Of a DNA stretch of 64,000 nucleotides, positions 18,237 through 25,199 are shown one piece after another (within the stretch, counting starts at the first letter, position 1; every line of letters begins with the position of its first letter). The translations under genes and the position numbers were made by a program. Location: positions 47,922-111,921 of the forward strand of contig SUZO01000004.1 in the NCBI GenBank assembly GCA_015059805.1. Direction: 5' to 3'. The notes beneath the pieces were generated by a model that was not told the DNA's origin, made no database searches, and worked only from the letters and a program-made list of their open reading frames with translations. Source of the stretch: Rikenellaceae bacterium. GTDB taxonomy: Bacteria > Bacteroidota > Bacteroidia > Bacteroidales > Rikenellaceae.

Positions 18237-19820
18237 TTAGTTGATTCCTATTGAGCTACCAGTAATGGTATTACCCTCTGCATTGATAGTAACTGTTGCA
18301 TCAGAAGACTGCCAACCGTTACCGTTGTGAACAAGGTATTTAATAGTCTTACCAACCAACTCTGTAGGAACTTCGATACTCCAAGTATAGTTACCCTCAG
18401 CCTTCATTGTATTGCCTGGCCAACTAGTGTCAAAAGAGGTTCCGGTTTCCCAAACATGGATCTTCATAGTGTTACCCCACCACTTCTTTGCATTATCAGT
18501 GGTCAACTGGACCTTCAGCAATACAACATTCTCCTCCAAAGTTATGGTAGCACCATCCTTGGTGATATTTACGATGCCACTCTTAGTCTTAGTCCCATTA
18601 GAGAGGGTGTACGAGAGTTCCTCTGCGATATAGTTCATATCAACAGCGATCTTGTTATCCGTTACTTCTTGCTTATCTGCAATAACATTTTCACCCTTCT
18701 TTAGCGTGATGTAGAGAGGACTCCAATTGGCTTTGTTGTTAATCTTGATATCAACCGTACCGGTGTACTCCTCAACACACTCATACTTAAACTTATTGGT
18801 AGTTGGATTGAGATATACATCAAACTTACCATTTTTAGCAACCTTGATATTCTGACTATTCTCTGAAACAATATCGTGCTCAACACCTACTTCAAGAACA
18901 GCTGCCTCACTTGGACCATAGCTTACATCCCAAGTGTTGCCCTTAACAATCTTAAACTCTTCACCCTTATAAAGCTCTACATTTCTTGCTACGCACCAAC
19001 CATCTTTAGCCTCGTACATAGTCACTGGCTTACCAGCTGCCACATCCCAACCCTGGAATGAACCAACAACACCGTACTCTGTAGCTACTGGCTCTGTCAG
19101 TGTGCCGAGGTTGTAAACCTTACCAACGTACAAATCAATAGTAGTCTCCTTGCACTTTACACCGTCAATAGAGTAAGAGAGTTTAGCACCCTTGCTATAT
19201 TTATTAGTACCAAAATAAAAGGCTATGAAGTTCTCACCAGTACCACCATCAAATGTAATTGATTCGTTATATGCAACTGAATAGCTATCAGAGCCTTGAA
19301 CAACAAAGTTTGTTCCAGCTTGTCCTGTATAACCATCCTCCACTGTAAATGTAATAGGCTTATCACCATTGTATGTATAACGGAAGTATGATGTGTCAGC
19401 CTCAAGCTGAACTTTCATACCCTCTGTAAATGTTAGAATAGCTGTGTTAAAACTCCAGCCCCTCTTACCAGCTTTAGCATCAGCAAAATGATAAACCGTT
19501 GGACTAATTGTCACTGTCTGACCGATAATAGATTCTACGCCATCTTGAGTACAAGTAAACTTCGCACCATCATATGTGAATGTGTAAGTCTTACCAGCAC
19601 CACGTACACTAACCTGATCGTCTTTCTCCCAGATAGTGTTCCAAGTCTTGTCGCCATCTGTGTCATCAATATAAGCACGAGTGTCGCCATTTACAATCTC
19701 AGCATAAAATGAGAGACCCTCGCCCTGCTGTGTCTGGTCTACAATCTCGTCGCTCTTTGTACAAGCTGCTGCACCTATGATTACCAGCGCAGCCAAAATC
19801 AAATTAAAAATCTTTTTCAT
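18237..19820 (-). CDS. Fimbrillin-like/SusE-like surface lipoprotein
   Basis: 527 residues with lipobox Cys20 (IIGAAAC) followed by TKSDE. The N-terminal domain (about 30-240) shares its pattern with the neighbouring lipoprotein: LSFYAEI, DTRAYID, W-x-x-IWEKDDQVSV, and a linker with LGTL. A B-type module (about 245-350: VVGSFQGW, EEFKIVKGNTWDVSYG, NGKFDVYLN) resembles SusE/CBM48-like domains. The C-terminus (about 420-527) has a starch-binding-like segment with MKIHVWETG, SWPGNTM and YLVHNGNGWQSS, similar to CBM25/26-type domains. Likely a glycan-binding surface protein. It lies downstream of the 42-codon ORF 19852-19980 and shares a promoter with it. Confidence 0.78.
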   Translation of the reverse strand: MKKIFNLILAALVIIGAAACTKSDEIVDQTQQGEGLSFYAEIVNGDTRAYIDDTDGDKTWNTIWEKDDQVSVRGAGKTYTFTYDGAKFTCTQDGVESIIGQTVTISPTVYHFADAKAGKRGWSFNTAILTFTEGMKVQLEADTSYFRYTYNGDKPITFTVEDGYTGQAGTNFVVQGSDSYSVAYNESITFDGGTGENFIAFYFGTNKYSKGAKLSYSIDGVKCKETTIDLYVGKVYNLGTLTEPVATEYGVVGSFQGWDVAAGKPVTMYEAKDGWCVARNVELYKGEEFKIVKGNTWDVSYGPSEAAVLEVGVEHDIVSENSQNIKVAKNGKFDVYLNPTTNKFKYECVEEYTGTVDIKINNKANWSPLYITLKKGENVIADKQEVTDNKIAVDMNYIAEELSYTLSNGTKTKSGIVNITKDGATITLEENVVLLKVQLTTDNAKKWWGNTMKIHVWETGTSFDTSWPGNTMKAEGNYTWSIEVPTELVGKTIKYLVHNGNGWQSSDATVTINAEGNTITGSSIGIN

Positions 19821-19851
19821 CGTCTTTTGTCTTTTAACTGTTAAACATAGG

Positions 19852-19980
19852 TTACCAATCTACATCCTCCTCACCATAAGTAGGACCTCCAAAACCGTTC
19901 TCTACACTCAGCGCAAAGCCTTGCTCTGCTCTGAATAGCTCCACCTCAAGGGTAGGAGCCTGATAAAACTTTCTGTTCAT
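19852..19980 (-). CDS. Short ORF with E-x-GFA-x-SV motif, 42 codons
   Basis: 42 codons from ATG 19978-19980 to TAA 19852-19854, 31 bases before the lipoprotein ATG. It begins MNRKFYQAPTLEVE, then a hydrophobic/charged stretch, E-QGFALSVENG, FGGPTYGEEDV and a terminal Trp. It aligns over its whole length with the 18038-18175 ORF: P at position 9, E-x-GFA-x-SVE-x-G-[LF]-G-x-P-[ST]-Y-x-x-EDV...W. It has a -7 promoter box 50 bases upstream and is therefore the first gene of the transcript. No signal peptide. Function unknown. Confidence 0.7.
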   Translation of the reverse strand: MNRKFYQAPTLEVELFRAEQGFALSVENGFGGPTYGEEDVDW

Positions 19981-20029
19981 AAATTTAGTAGTTATATAAT
20001 TAAATAAATTTTGCACACTCGGCATTGTA

Positions 20030-20037
20030 CAAAGATA
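20030..20037 (-). promoter_or_regulatory. -7 element for the short-ORF/lipoprotein operon
   Basis: TATCTTTG on the minus strand, 49 bases before the ATG of the 42-codon ORF. No clear -33 TTTG at 19-20 bases. The gap 19981-20189 otherwise holds only the yitT terminator. Confidence 0.6.
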
Positions 20038-20129
20038 ATAAAAAAATCATAAACAGACACAAGGGTATCTACCGATACGCCATATTTTTACTATGAACAG
20101 TCTATTTTTGGCATTGAGCAGTAAATAAG

Positions 20130-20159
20130 AACCCCAGCAAGTGGTAGATTGCTGGGGTT
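20130..20159 (-). terminator. Hairpin terminator after yitT
   Basis: AACCCCAGCAA / TTGCTGGGGTT, 11-bp perfect stem with 8-base loop, 30 bases after the yitT stop. The U-tract is weak (CTTATTTA). Confidence 0.75.
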
Positions 20160-20189
20160 AGATATTTAATTTTTACGAAATAAGAGTCG

Positions 20190-21104
20190 CTAAATCTTAT
20201 TGAGCGCATCAAAGCCCTTACCATACACACCCATAACGGAGCCGATAGTAATAAAGGCATCGGGGTCTACCTGCTGAGCAATTTTGAGGATTGTTGGCGT
20301 GTCGCGCTTGCGGCAGACAACCATAACAATATTATGTGAATGCTTGGTGTACCAACCCTTAGCATCAAGAACTGTAGCGCCACGGTGTGCGATATTATTC
20401 ATTGCATCTGCCATAGCTTGATAGTCTTGGCAGACGATCATTATCTGGTTTGACTGCTGGTTACCCGTCATAAGCATATCGACAACATAGCTAAAGACGA
20501 CGGTCATAACAAATCCGTAGATAACACCATCAATACCGATATTTGCAGTGGCAGGTAGCAGGATTGCCGAGCCGATAATAACGGTGTCTATATACCTTAC
20601 AATCTTGCCATAAGACACGGTGCGATACTTATTTATAATCATCGCCACAATATCCACACCACCAGTACTTCCACCCTGCGCGAAGCTAAGTGCCACACCT
20701 ACGCCAGAGAAGATACCTCCGAGGATTGTTGAAAGTAGGCGGTTATCAAGCTGGAAGATATCCATCACTGTTCCGTCGGGCTGTGTGAAAATTGCCTGCA
20801 TAGTAGACATGGCAAATGAGAGCATGCAGACGCAGAAGATGGTCTTAATGCCGAACTTCCATCCCACAATAAATCCAGCGATAACCAGCAGTATAGCGTT
20901 GATTATAAAGACCATAACACCGATGCTAATAGTGCCGCCAGTGGCGTAGTATATCAGCAGTGAAAGACCCGACGCGCCGCCACCCATACACTTTGCTGGA
21001 AGAATACAGCCAATCCAACCAAAGGCATAACAAAACATGCCGACAGTCATCAGAACATACTCCTTAACGACTGTAAAAATGCTCGATTTACCCAACTCAA
21101 TCAT
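20190..21104 (-). CDS. YitT family membrane protein (DUF161 + DUF2179)
   Basis: 304 residues. Five to six hydrophobic segments in residues 10-200 with the family signature MGGGASGLSLLIYYATGG and FAQGGSTGGVDIVA, followed by a C-terminal cytoplasmic DUF2179 domain (about 215-300, with GATVLDAKGWYT and FITIGSVMGVYGKGFD). Inner-membrane protein of unknown transport role. Single gene with its own terminator. Confidence 0.9.
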   Translation of the reverse strand: MIELGKSSIFTVVKEYVLMTVGMFCYAFGWIGCILPAKCMGGGASGLSLLIYYATGGTISIGVMVFIINAILLVIAGFIVGWKFGIKTIFCVCMLSFAMSTMQAIFTQPDGTVMDIFQLDNRLLSTILGGIFSGVGVALSFAQGGSTGGVDIVAMIINKYRTVSYGKIVRYIDTVIIGSAILLPATANIGIDGVIYGFVMTVVFSYVVDMLMTGNQQSNQIMIVCQDYQAMADAMNNIAHRGATVLDAKGWYTKHSHNIVMVVCRKRDTPTILKIAQQVDPDAFITIGSVMGVYGKGFDALNKI

Positions 21105-21145
21105 AGGAAAAGTGTTTAAGATATGTCTATAAATTAGGACAAATG

Positions 21146-22117
21146 TTATTTCTGTTTTTTGGTAAATTCAAGTTGCAAAGGTATAAAATTTTTGCCTTGA
21201 TAGATATTTTTTTCCAATAATCTTTTCTCAAGCATGCTCCAAAGTGTCTCATTTCGGACAAGTCCCCAATTTCTGCCATAGTGATAACGTGGTGGAGCTT
21301 CGCTGGCAAAGCGCTCCACAACAATATCGGGTCGCAGGCGGGCAAGTATCTCGGAAAATAGCTCTATATACTGCTCTACAGTCCAAAAGCGGAACTTATC
21401 TGGCTCGGCATCGTACAGCTCTGCCATAGTCGTGCCACGAAAGACCTGCAGCTGGTGGAACTTTACCGTTGTAAGGGGTAGAGCGTTGATTTTATCGGTC
21501 TGAGCAATCTGCTCCTCGTCGCTCTGTCCAGGCAAGCCGAGGATAAAGTGCGCCCCACAGTGTATCCCTCGCTCGGCAGTCATCTCAACAGCGCGAACAG
21601 CCGTAGCGTAGTCGTGACCGCGATTTACAGCGGCTAAAACGGCATCGTCTGTACTCTCAATGCCATACTCCAAAGCCACATAGTGGTCCACAGCAAGAGT
21701 GGCGAAGTAGTCCAACTTCTCTTCATCCACGCAGTCGGGGCGAGTGCCGACAACAATACCCGCCACAAGGGGGTTAGAGAGCGCCTCGTCGTACATCCTT
21801 TTTAGGGTATCTAATGGCGCGTAGGTATTTGAAAAGGATTGGAAATAGGCGAGATAGCGCGAGGCTGTGCGGTATCGTCGGCGGTGAAACTCAATACCCT
21901 CCTCAATCTGCTCGGTAATGCTCTTTGTCGGGATGCAATAGGAGGGGGTAAAGGCAGAGTTATTACAAAAGGTACATCCGCCCGTAGAGATAGACCCGTC
22001 ACGATTTGGGCAGGTAAAACCGGCATTGACAGCGACCTTCTGCACGCGACTGCCGAACAATCGCCTGAAATATGCTGCGTAGCTATTATATGGTCTATCA
22101 TCTCCCCAAATATACAT
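21146..22117 (-). CDS. YhcC/TIGR01212-type radical SAM protein
   Basis: 323 residues from ATG 22115-22117 (MYIWGDDRPYNSYA). Radical SAM cluster motif CPNRDGSISTGGCTFC (C-x9-C-x2-C spacing typical of the YhcC family), SAM-binding GIESTDD, and GLPGQSDEE. The open frame extends to 22198, but it runs into the divergent promoter region, and the family starts at about this Met. The enzyme's physiological substrate is unknown (tRNA-related in some proposals). It is not of the SPASM/RiPP maturase type. Confidence 0.88.
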   Translation of the reverse strand: MYIWGDDRPYNSYAAYFRRLFGSRVQKVAVNAGFTCPNRDGSISTGGCTFCNNSAFTPSYCIPTKSITEQIEEGIEFHRRRYRTASRYLAYFQSFSNTYAPLDTLKRMYDEALSNPLVAGIVVGTRPDCVDEEKLDYFATLAVDHYVALEYGIESTDDAVLAAVNRGHDYATAVRAVEMTAERGIHCGAHFILGLPGQSDEEQIAQTDKINALPLTTVKFHQLQVFRGTTMAELYDAEPDKFRFWTVEQYIELFSEILARLRPDIVVERFASEAPPRYHYGRNWGLVRNETLWSMLEKRLLEKNIYQGKNFIPLQLEFTKKQK

Positions 22118-22155
22118 ACGATGGTCTGTTCTATAACGCAAAAATAGAGAGTTTT

Positions 22156-22187
22156 TTGGAAACTTTGCAACAAATTTGTATATTTGT
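22156..22187 (+). promoter_or_regulatory. Promoter of cdd, perfect consensus
   Basis: TTTG (22156-22159), 20-base spacer, TATATTTG (22180-22187); ATG 20 bases further. Confidence 0.75.
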
Positions 22188-22207
22188 GTGCTAAACACCT
22201 ATCCACT

Positions 22208-22660
22208 ATGAAAGAAAAACTTGAGATTGGTTACTACAGGTATCCTATTGACCAGCTACCTGATGCCGATAAAGAGCTTGTTATAGAGGCTCAGGTTGCG
22301 CTTAAAAAGGCGTATGCAAAGTACTCTGGCTTTAACGTGGGTGCAGCCGTAAGGCTTGCCAGCGGCAAGATTCTCCATGGAGCAAACTCCGAGAGCGAGG
22401 TCTTTCCATCGGGCATCTGCGCCGAGCGCAGTGTGCTATATTATGCCGAGGCAAACTACGCCTCCGATCCCGTTGTAGCTCTTGCTATAGCCTCTGAGCC
22501 ATCTGAGCGCGAGTGCTACCCTTGTGGTGGCTGCCGTCAGGTTATCCTTGACGTTGAGCGTCGTCAGGGTAGAGCTATTCGTCTGATTATGAGCGGTAAT
22601 GGCACCGCCTCTATTGTAGAGAGCGCTCAGGCACTGCTACCATTTACATTCCAATTGTAA
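22208..22660 (+). CDS. cdd: Cytidine deaminase
   Basis: 150-residue zinc hydrolase deaminating (deoxy)cytidine in pyrimidine salvage. Catalytic motifs: CAERSVLYY (His/Cys-Ala-Glu type, here C-A-E) and PCGGCRQ with the two zinc cysteines; substrate-binding G-x-NSESEVFPSG. The start is ATG 22208 (MKEKLEIGYY); an upstream in-frame TTG lies inside the promoter. First gene of a cdd-rluA-dtd-nuclease run with gaps of 1-14 bases. Confidence 0.93.
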   Translation: MKEKLEIGYYRYPIDQLPDADKELVIEAQVALKKAYAKYSGFNVGAAVRLASGKILHGANSESEVFPSGICAERSVLYYAEANYASDPVVALAIASEPSERECYPCGGCRQVILDVERRQGRAIRLIMSGNGTASIVESAQALLPFTFQL

Positions 22661-22662
22661 CT

Positions 22663-23361
22663 ATGTTCAAACCCACTGATATACTATTTGAGGACAACCA
22701 CCTTATTGTGGTAAACAAGCGCTGCGGTGACCTTGTGCAGCCCGACCCAAATGGCGACTCGGCTCTTGAGAACGAGATTAAGGCTTTTATCAAGGCGCGC
22801 GACAACAAACCTTTTGATGTCTTTTTGGGCGTAGTGCACCGCATAGACCGCCCAGTGAGTGGTGTAGTACTCTTTGCCAAGACCTCCAAGGCACTCTCGC
22901 GCATGAACGAGATGATTCGCCGTGGCGAGATTTCAAAGCGCTACTGGGCAGTGGTCGAAAATCGCCCAGAGGCGGAGAGTGGCGAGCTAACCCACTACAT
23001 CCTGCGCGACGGCAAGAGCAACCGCTCCTACTGCTACAACGCCCCAAAGGGGGATGCTAAGCGAGCAGTGCTTCGTTATACCGTTTTGGGGTGCTCAGAC
23101 CGCTACACCCTTGTGGAGGTAGAGCTTATAACGGGTCGCCACCACCAAATTCGCGCACAGCTCTCAAAAATCGGCTGTCCGATAAAGGGTGACCTCAAGT
23201 ATGGCGCTAAGCGCTCAAATCCCAATGGCGGAATATCGCTCCACTCGCGCAGCATGACCTTTATTCATCCAGTGCGCAAGGAGAGTGTTACCATAGAGGC
23301 ACCAGTGCCTACAGATGACAACCTCTGGCTATTCTTTGCACAATCTCAAGCGGGGTTATAG
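22663..23361 (+). CDS. RluA family RNA pseudouridine synthase
   Basis: 232 residues; isomerises uridine to pseudouridine in rRNA or tRNA. Catalytic motif HRIDRPVSGVVLFAKT with the Asp, then KRYWAVVE and the GRHHQIRAQL motif. No S4 domain is present, so it is a short RluA/TruC-type member; the target base cannot be told. Two bases after cdd and one base before dtd. Confidence 0.9.
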   Translation: MFKPTDILFEDNHLIVVNKRCGDLVQPDPNGDSALENEIKAFIKARDNKPFDVFLGVVHRIDRPVSGVVLFAKTSKALSRMNEMIRRGEISKRYWAVVENRPEAESGELTHYILRDGKSNRSYCYNAPKGDAKRAVLRYTVLGCSDRYTLVEVELITGRHHQIRAQLSKIGCPIKGDLKYGAKRSNPNGGISLHSRSMTFIHPVRKESVTIEAPVPTDDNLWLFFAQSQAGL

Positions 23362-23362
23362 T

Positions 23363-23815
23363 ATGAGGGCGGTAATTCAGCGAGTAAAGAGTTGCTCTGT
23401 AGATATTGCGGGGCAAACTGTAGGCAGCATCGGTGCGGGAATGCTCATTCTGCTGGGCGTGGAGGCTGCCGATACGATGGAGGATATTGATTGGCTTGTA
23501 GGTAAAATCTCGCGCCTCAGAATCTTTGACGACGAGAATGGTGTGATGAACCTTGACATCAACCAAGTGGGAGGTAAAGCGCTTGTGGTGAGTCAGTTCA
23601 CCCTCTACGCATCAACAAAGAAGGGTAACCGTCCATCCTATATCCGCTCGGCACCAGAGCCTATCTCGCGCCCGATGTACGAGCAGTTTGTGGCGAAGTT
23701 ATCTCAGACACTCGGCACGGATGTCCCTACGGGCGAATTTGGAGCAGATATGCAGGTAAGTCTTGTAAACGACGGTCCTGTAACAATCTGTATAGATACT
23801 AAAAATAAGGAATAA
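23363..23815 (+). CDS. dtd: D-aminoacyl-tRNA deacylase
   Basis: 150 residues, normal for DTD. It hydrolyses D-aminoacyl-tRNAs (and Gly-tRNA mischarges). Motifs: MRAVIQRV at the N-terminus, the SQFTLYA active-site motif, GNRPSY and the C-terminal NDGPVT (Gly-cisPro-type recognition family). The start ATG 23363 follows the previous stop by one base; the frame open to 23315 is overlap. Confidence 0.95.
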   Translation: MRAVIQRVKSCSVDIAGQTVGSIGAGMLILLGVEAADTMEDIDWLVGKISRLRIFDDENGVMNLDINQVGGKALVVSQFTLYASTKKGNRPSYIRSAPEPISRPMYEQFVAKLSQTLGTDVPTGEFGADMQVSLVNDGPVTICIDTKNKE

Positions 23816-23828
23816 ACCAACCAAAACG

Positions 23829-24608
23829 ATGAAAAGATTTTTAACCTTCGTGGCTGTTCTCTGTACCATTGCAGCCACCCAAACCGCAAAGGCGTGGAAC
23901 AACATAGGTCACGCCACTATTGCCGTAATTGCCGAGCGACACATGACCGAGGAGGCTAAAGAGAAGTGTCGCAGCTATCTGAAGCACAACCTCCCCTACT
24001 ACGCCTCGTGGATGGACTACTGGCGCAACTGCCCAGGCTTTGAGGAGACTCACTACTGGCACAGCGTACCTGTAAACGAGAAGAACAAGCAGATTAAGGG
24101 CGAGACCCGCAATGCGGCATATCAGATTAAGCGTATCTGCAAGCAGATGCGTAAGTATGATAAACTTAAGGACTCTATCGTTGCCGACAACCTCAAGTAT
24201 CTGATACACATGGTGGGCGATATGCACTGCCCAGTGCACACAAAGTACAGCCCTAACGAACCAGAGCTTAAGCAGCGCTCTGTAAAGATGAAGGGTAAGA
24301 AGATGGGCTTCCACTCATTCTGGGATGCCTCTGTAGGCTACTACAACAAGGGGCTTAAGTGCGACCAGATTGCCGAGAAGTACGACACCCTTACCGTTGA
24401 GCAGATTGCAGCTATTTGCGAGGGTAATCCAGACGATTGGGCAGCTGTCAATGCCGAGCAGATGCGCGAAATTTACACTCTACTACCAGTGCACAGCGAG
24501 GTTACAGAGATTTCAGAGCAGAATCACCAGCGTATGAAGGAGATTGCTATGCAGCAGGCTCTGCGCGGTGGGTATAGATTGGCAAAAGTGTTGAACGAAA
24601 TATTTTAG
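23829..24608 (+). CDS. Secreted S1/P1-type zinc nuclease
   Basis: 259 residues. A signal peptide ends TAKA just before Trp23, so the mature protein starts WNNIGH, whose amino group, Trp and His are zinc ligands in S1/P1 nucleases. Other ligand motifs are intact: ASWMD (Asp), YWH (His), HMVGDMHCPVH (His/Asp/His) and FHSFWD (His/Asp). The enzyme should be an active periplasmic single-strand nuclease/3'-nucleotidase. It follows dtd by 13 bases and ends at the terminator 24670-24699. Confidence 0.9.
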   Translation: MKRFLTFVAVLCTIAATQTAKAWNNIGHATIAVIAERHMTEEAKEKCRSYLKHNLPYYASWMDYWRNCPGFEETHYWHSVPVNEKNKQIKGETRNAAYQIKRICKQMRKYDKLKDSIVADNLKYLIHMVGDMHCPVHTKYSPNEPELKQRSVKMKGKKMGFHSFWDASVGYYNKGLKCDQIAEKYDTLTVEQIAAICEGNPDDWAAVNAEQMREIYTLLPVHSEVTEISEQNHQRMKEIAMQQALRGGYRLAKVLNEIF

Positions 24609-24669
24609 TTAATCTTCTGCAACTGCCCTCAGCGGGGCAATTTACGACGACAATAAACAACTATAAAAG

Positions 24670-24699
24670 TCTCCTTTTTACAGCAAAAAGGAGATTTTT
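24670..24699 (+). terminator. Rho-independent terminator
   Basis: TCTCCTTTTT (24670-24679), loop ACAGC, AAAAAGGAGA (24685-24694), T5. Ends the cdd-rluA-dtd-nuclease transcript. Confidence 0.88.
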
Positions 24700-24755
24700 C
24701 TATTTTTTTATTGATACCAATCCCGCTTGTGTACTATTTTTTGAAAAAGTTTTCT

Positions 24756-24763
24756 TAATTTTG
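24756..24763 (+). promoter_or_regulatory. -7 element upstream of the structured leader
   Basis: TAATTTTG matches TAnnTTTG. The nearest TTTG (24740-24743) is only 12 bases upstream, so the -33 part is not consensus. Transcription would start about 24767, 270 bases before the first confident ORF. Confidence 0.5.
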
Positions 24764-24771
24764 TAGTGCAG

Positions 24772-24925
24772 AGCGGCGAACTGATAGCAGTTCCGCTGCA
24801 AGGCAGACATATTTGATAGAAGTGTTTTCGCTTTTACCCTTGAATGGAAAATCTGACAGTTTTCAAGGCTTTGTCAGAGCCTCCATTCAGATAAATGGGA
24901 AGTCAGCTCCGCACTCTTCTATTTT
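24772..24925 (+). ncRNA. Candidate structured 5' leader (cis-regulatory RNA), unclassified
   Basis: Hairpins seen by eye: AGCG-[GC bulge]-GAACTG / CAGTTC-CGCT with ATAG loop (24772-24797); AAGTG/CGCTT with TTTT loop (24820-24833); nested TGAATGGA + TCTGACA pairing with TGTCAGA + TCCATTCA (24841-24889); an outer ATAGAAG (24817-24823) that can pair with CTTCTAT (24917-24923). CCTTGAA (24838-24844) is complementary to TTCAAGG (24862-24868), which would compete with the nested stem. A GAAG...CTTC hairpin followed by TATTTTTA (about 24899-24926) could act as an attenuator. I do not recognise a known riboswitch class. Confidence 0.45.
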
Positions 24926-24926
24926 T

Positions 24927-25019
24927 ATGTTTCAACAACAAGTTTTATCTAAAAATAACCTTCAGCAGGTTGACAGTCACTACTCTTACGGAGCTGAGAT
25001 TTTGTTCGGAAATTATTAA
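24927..25019 (+). CDS. Possible 30-codon leader peptide
   Basis: ATG 24927 opens 30 codons (MFQQQVLSK...LFGNY) ending 18 bases before the next ORF. The same frame is open upstream to 24813 through the structured region. No homology recognised and no GFA-x-S motif. It may be a leader peptide or non-coding leader sequence. Confidence 0.2.
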   Translation: MFQQQVLSKNNLQQVDSHYSYGAEILFGNY

Positions 25020-25037
25020 CTCAAAATTGTAGAGCTT

Positions 25038-25199
25038 ATGAAGAATTTTGACCAAAAAAGCTACCTCGCCCCTGAAATTGAGGTAGTAGTGATGTATGCA
25101 GAGTCAGGGTACGCATCATCTGTCTACGAATTGAATTACTCGGATGATGCCGGTGGATCGGGAAATATTAACGAAGTAATTGATGGAGGAGCATTCTAA
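25038..25199 (+). CDS. Short ORF with E-x-GYA-x-SV motif, 53 codons
   Basis: 53 codons, start ATG 25038. It begins MKNFDQKSYLAPEIEVV, followed by a hydrophobic run, E-SGYASSVYE and a Gly/Asn/Asp-rich tail. The pattern Y-x-(A)P-x-[hydrophobic/E]...E-x-G-[FY]-A-x-SV is shared with the two minus-strand short ORFs before the other fimbrillin-like lipoproteins. Its TAA overlaps the ATG of the following lipoprotein (TAATG), implying translational coupling. No signal peptide. Function unknown. Confidence 0.7.
   Translation: MKNFDQKSYLAPEIEVVVMYAESGYASSVYELNYSDDAGGSGNINEVIDGGAF

Noticed and set aside
21146..22117. Radical SAM gene as a RiPP maturase acting on the short peptides
   Set aside because: The Cys spacing and GLPGQS motif are of the YhcC type, and it has no SPASM domain or RRE; it is not in the peptide operons.
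22139..22147. Promoter of the radical SAM gene
   Set aside because: TATTTTTTG is one base longer than TAnnTTTG, so it is not listed as a promoter.
24813..25019. 68-codon frame through the structured leader
   Set aside because: It runs through paired stems and has no recognisable motif; only its last 30 codons are listed with low confidence.
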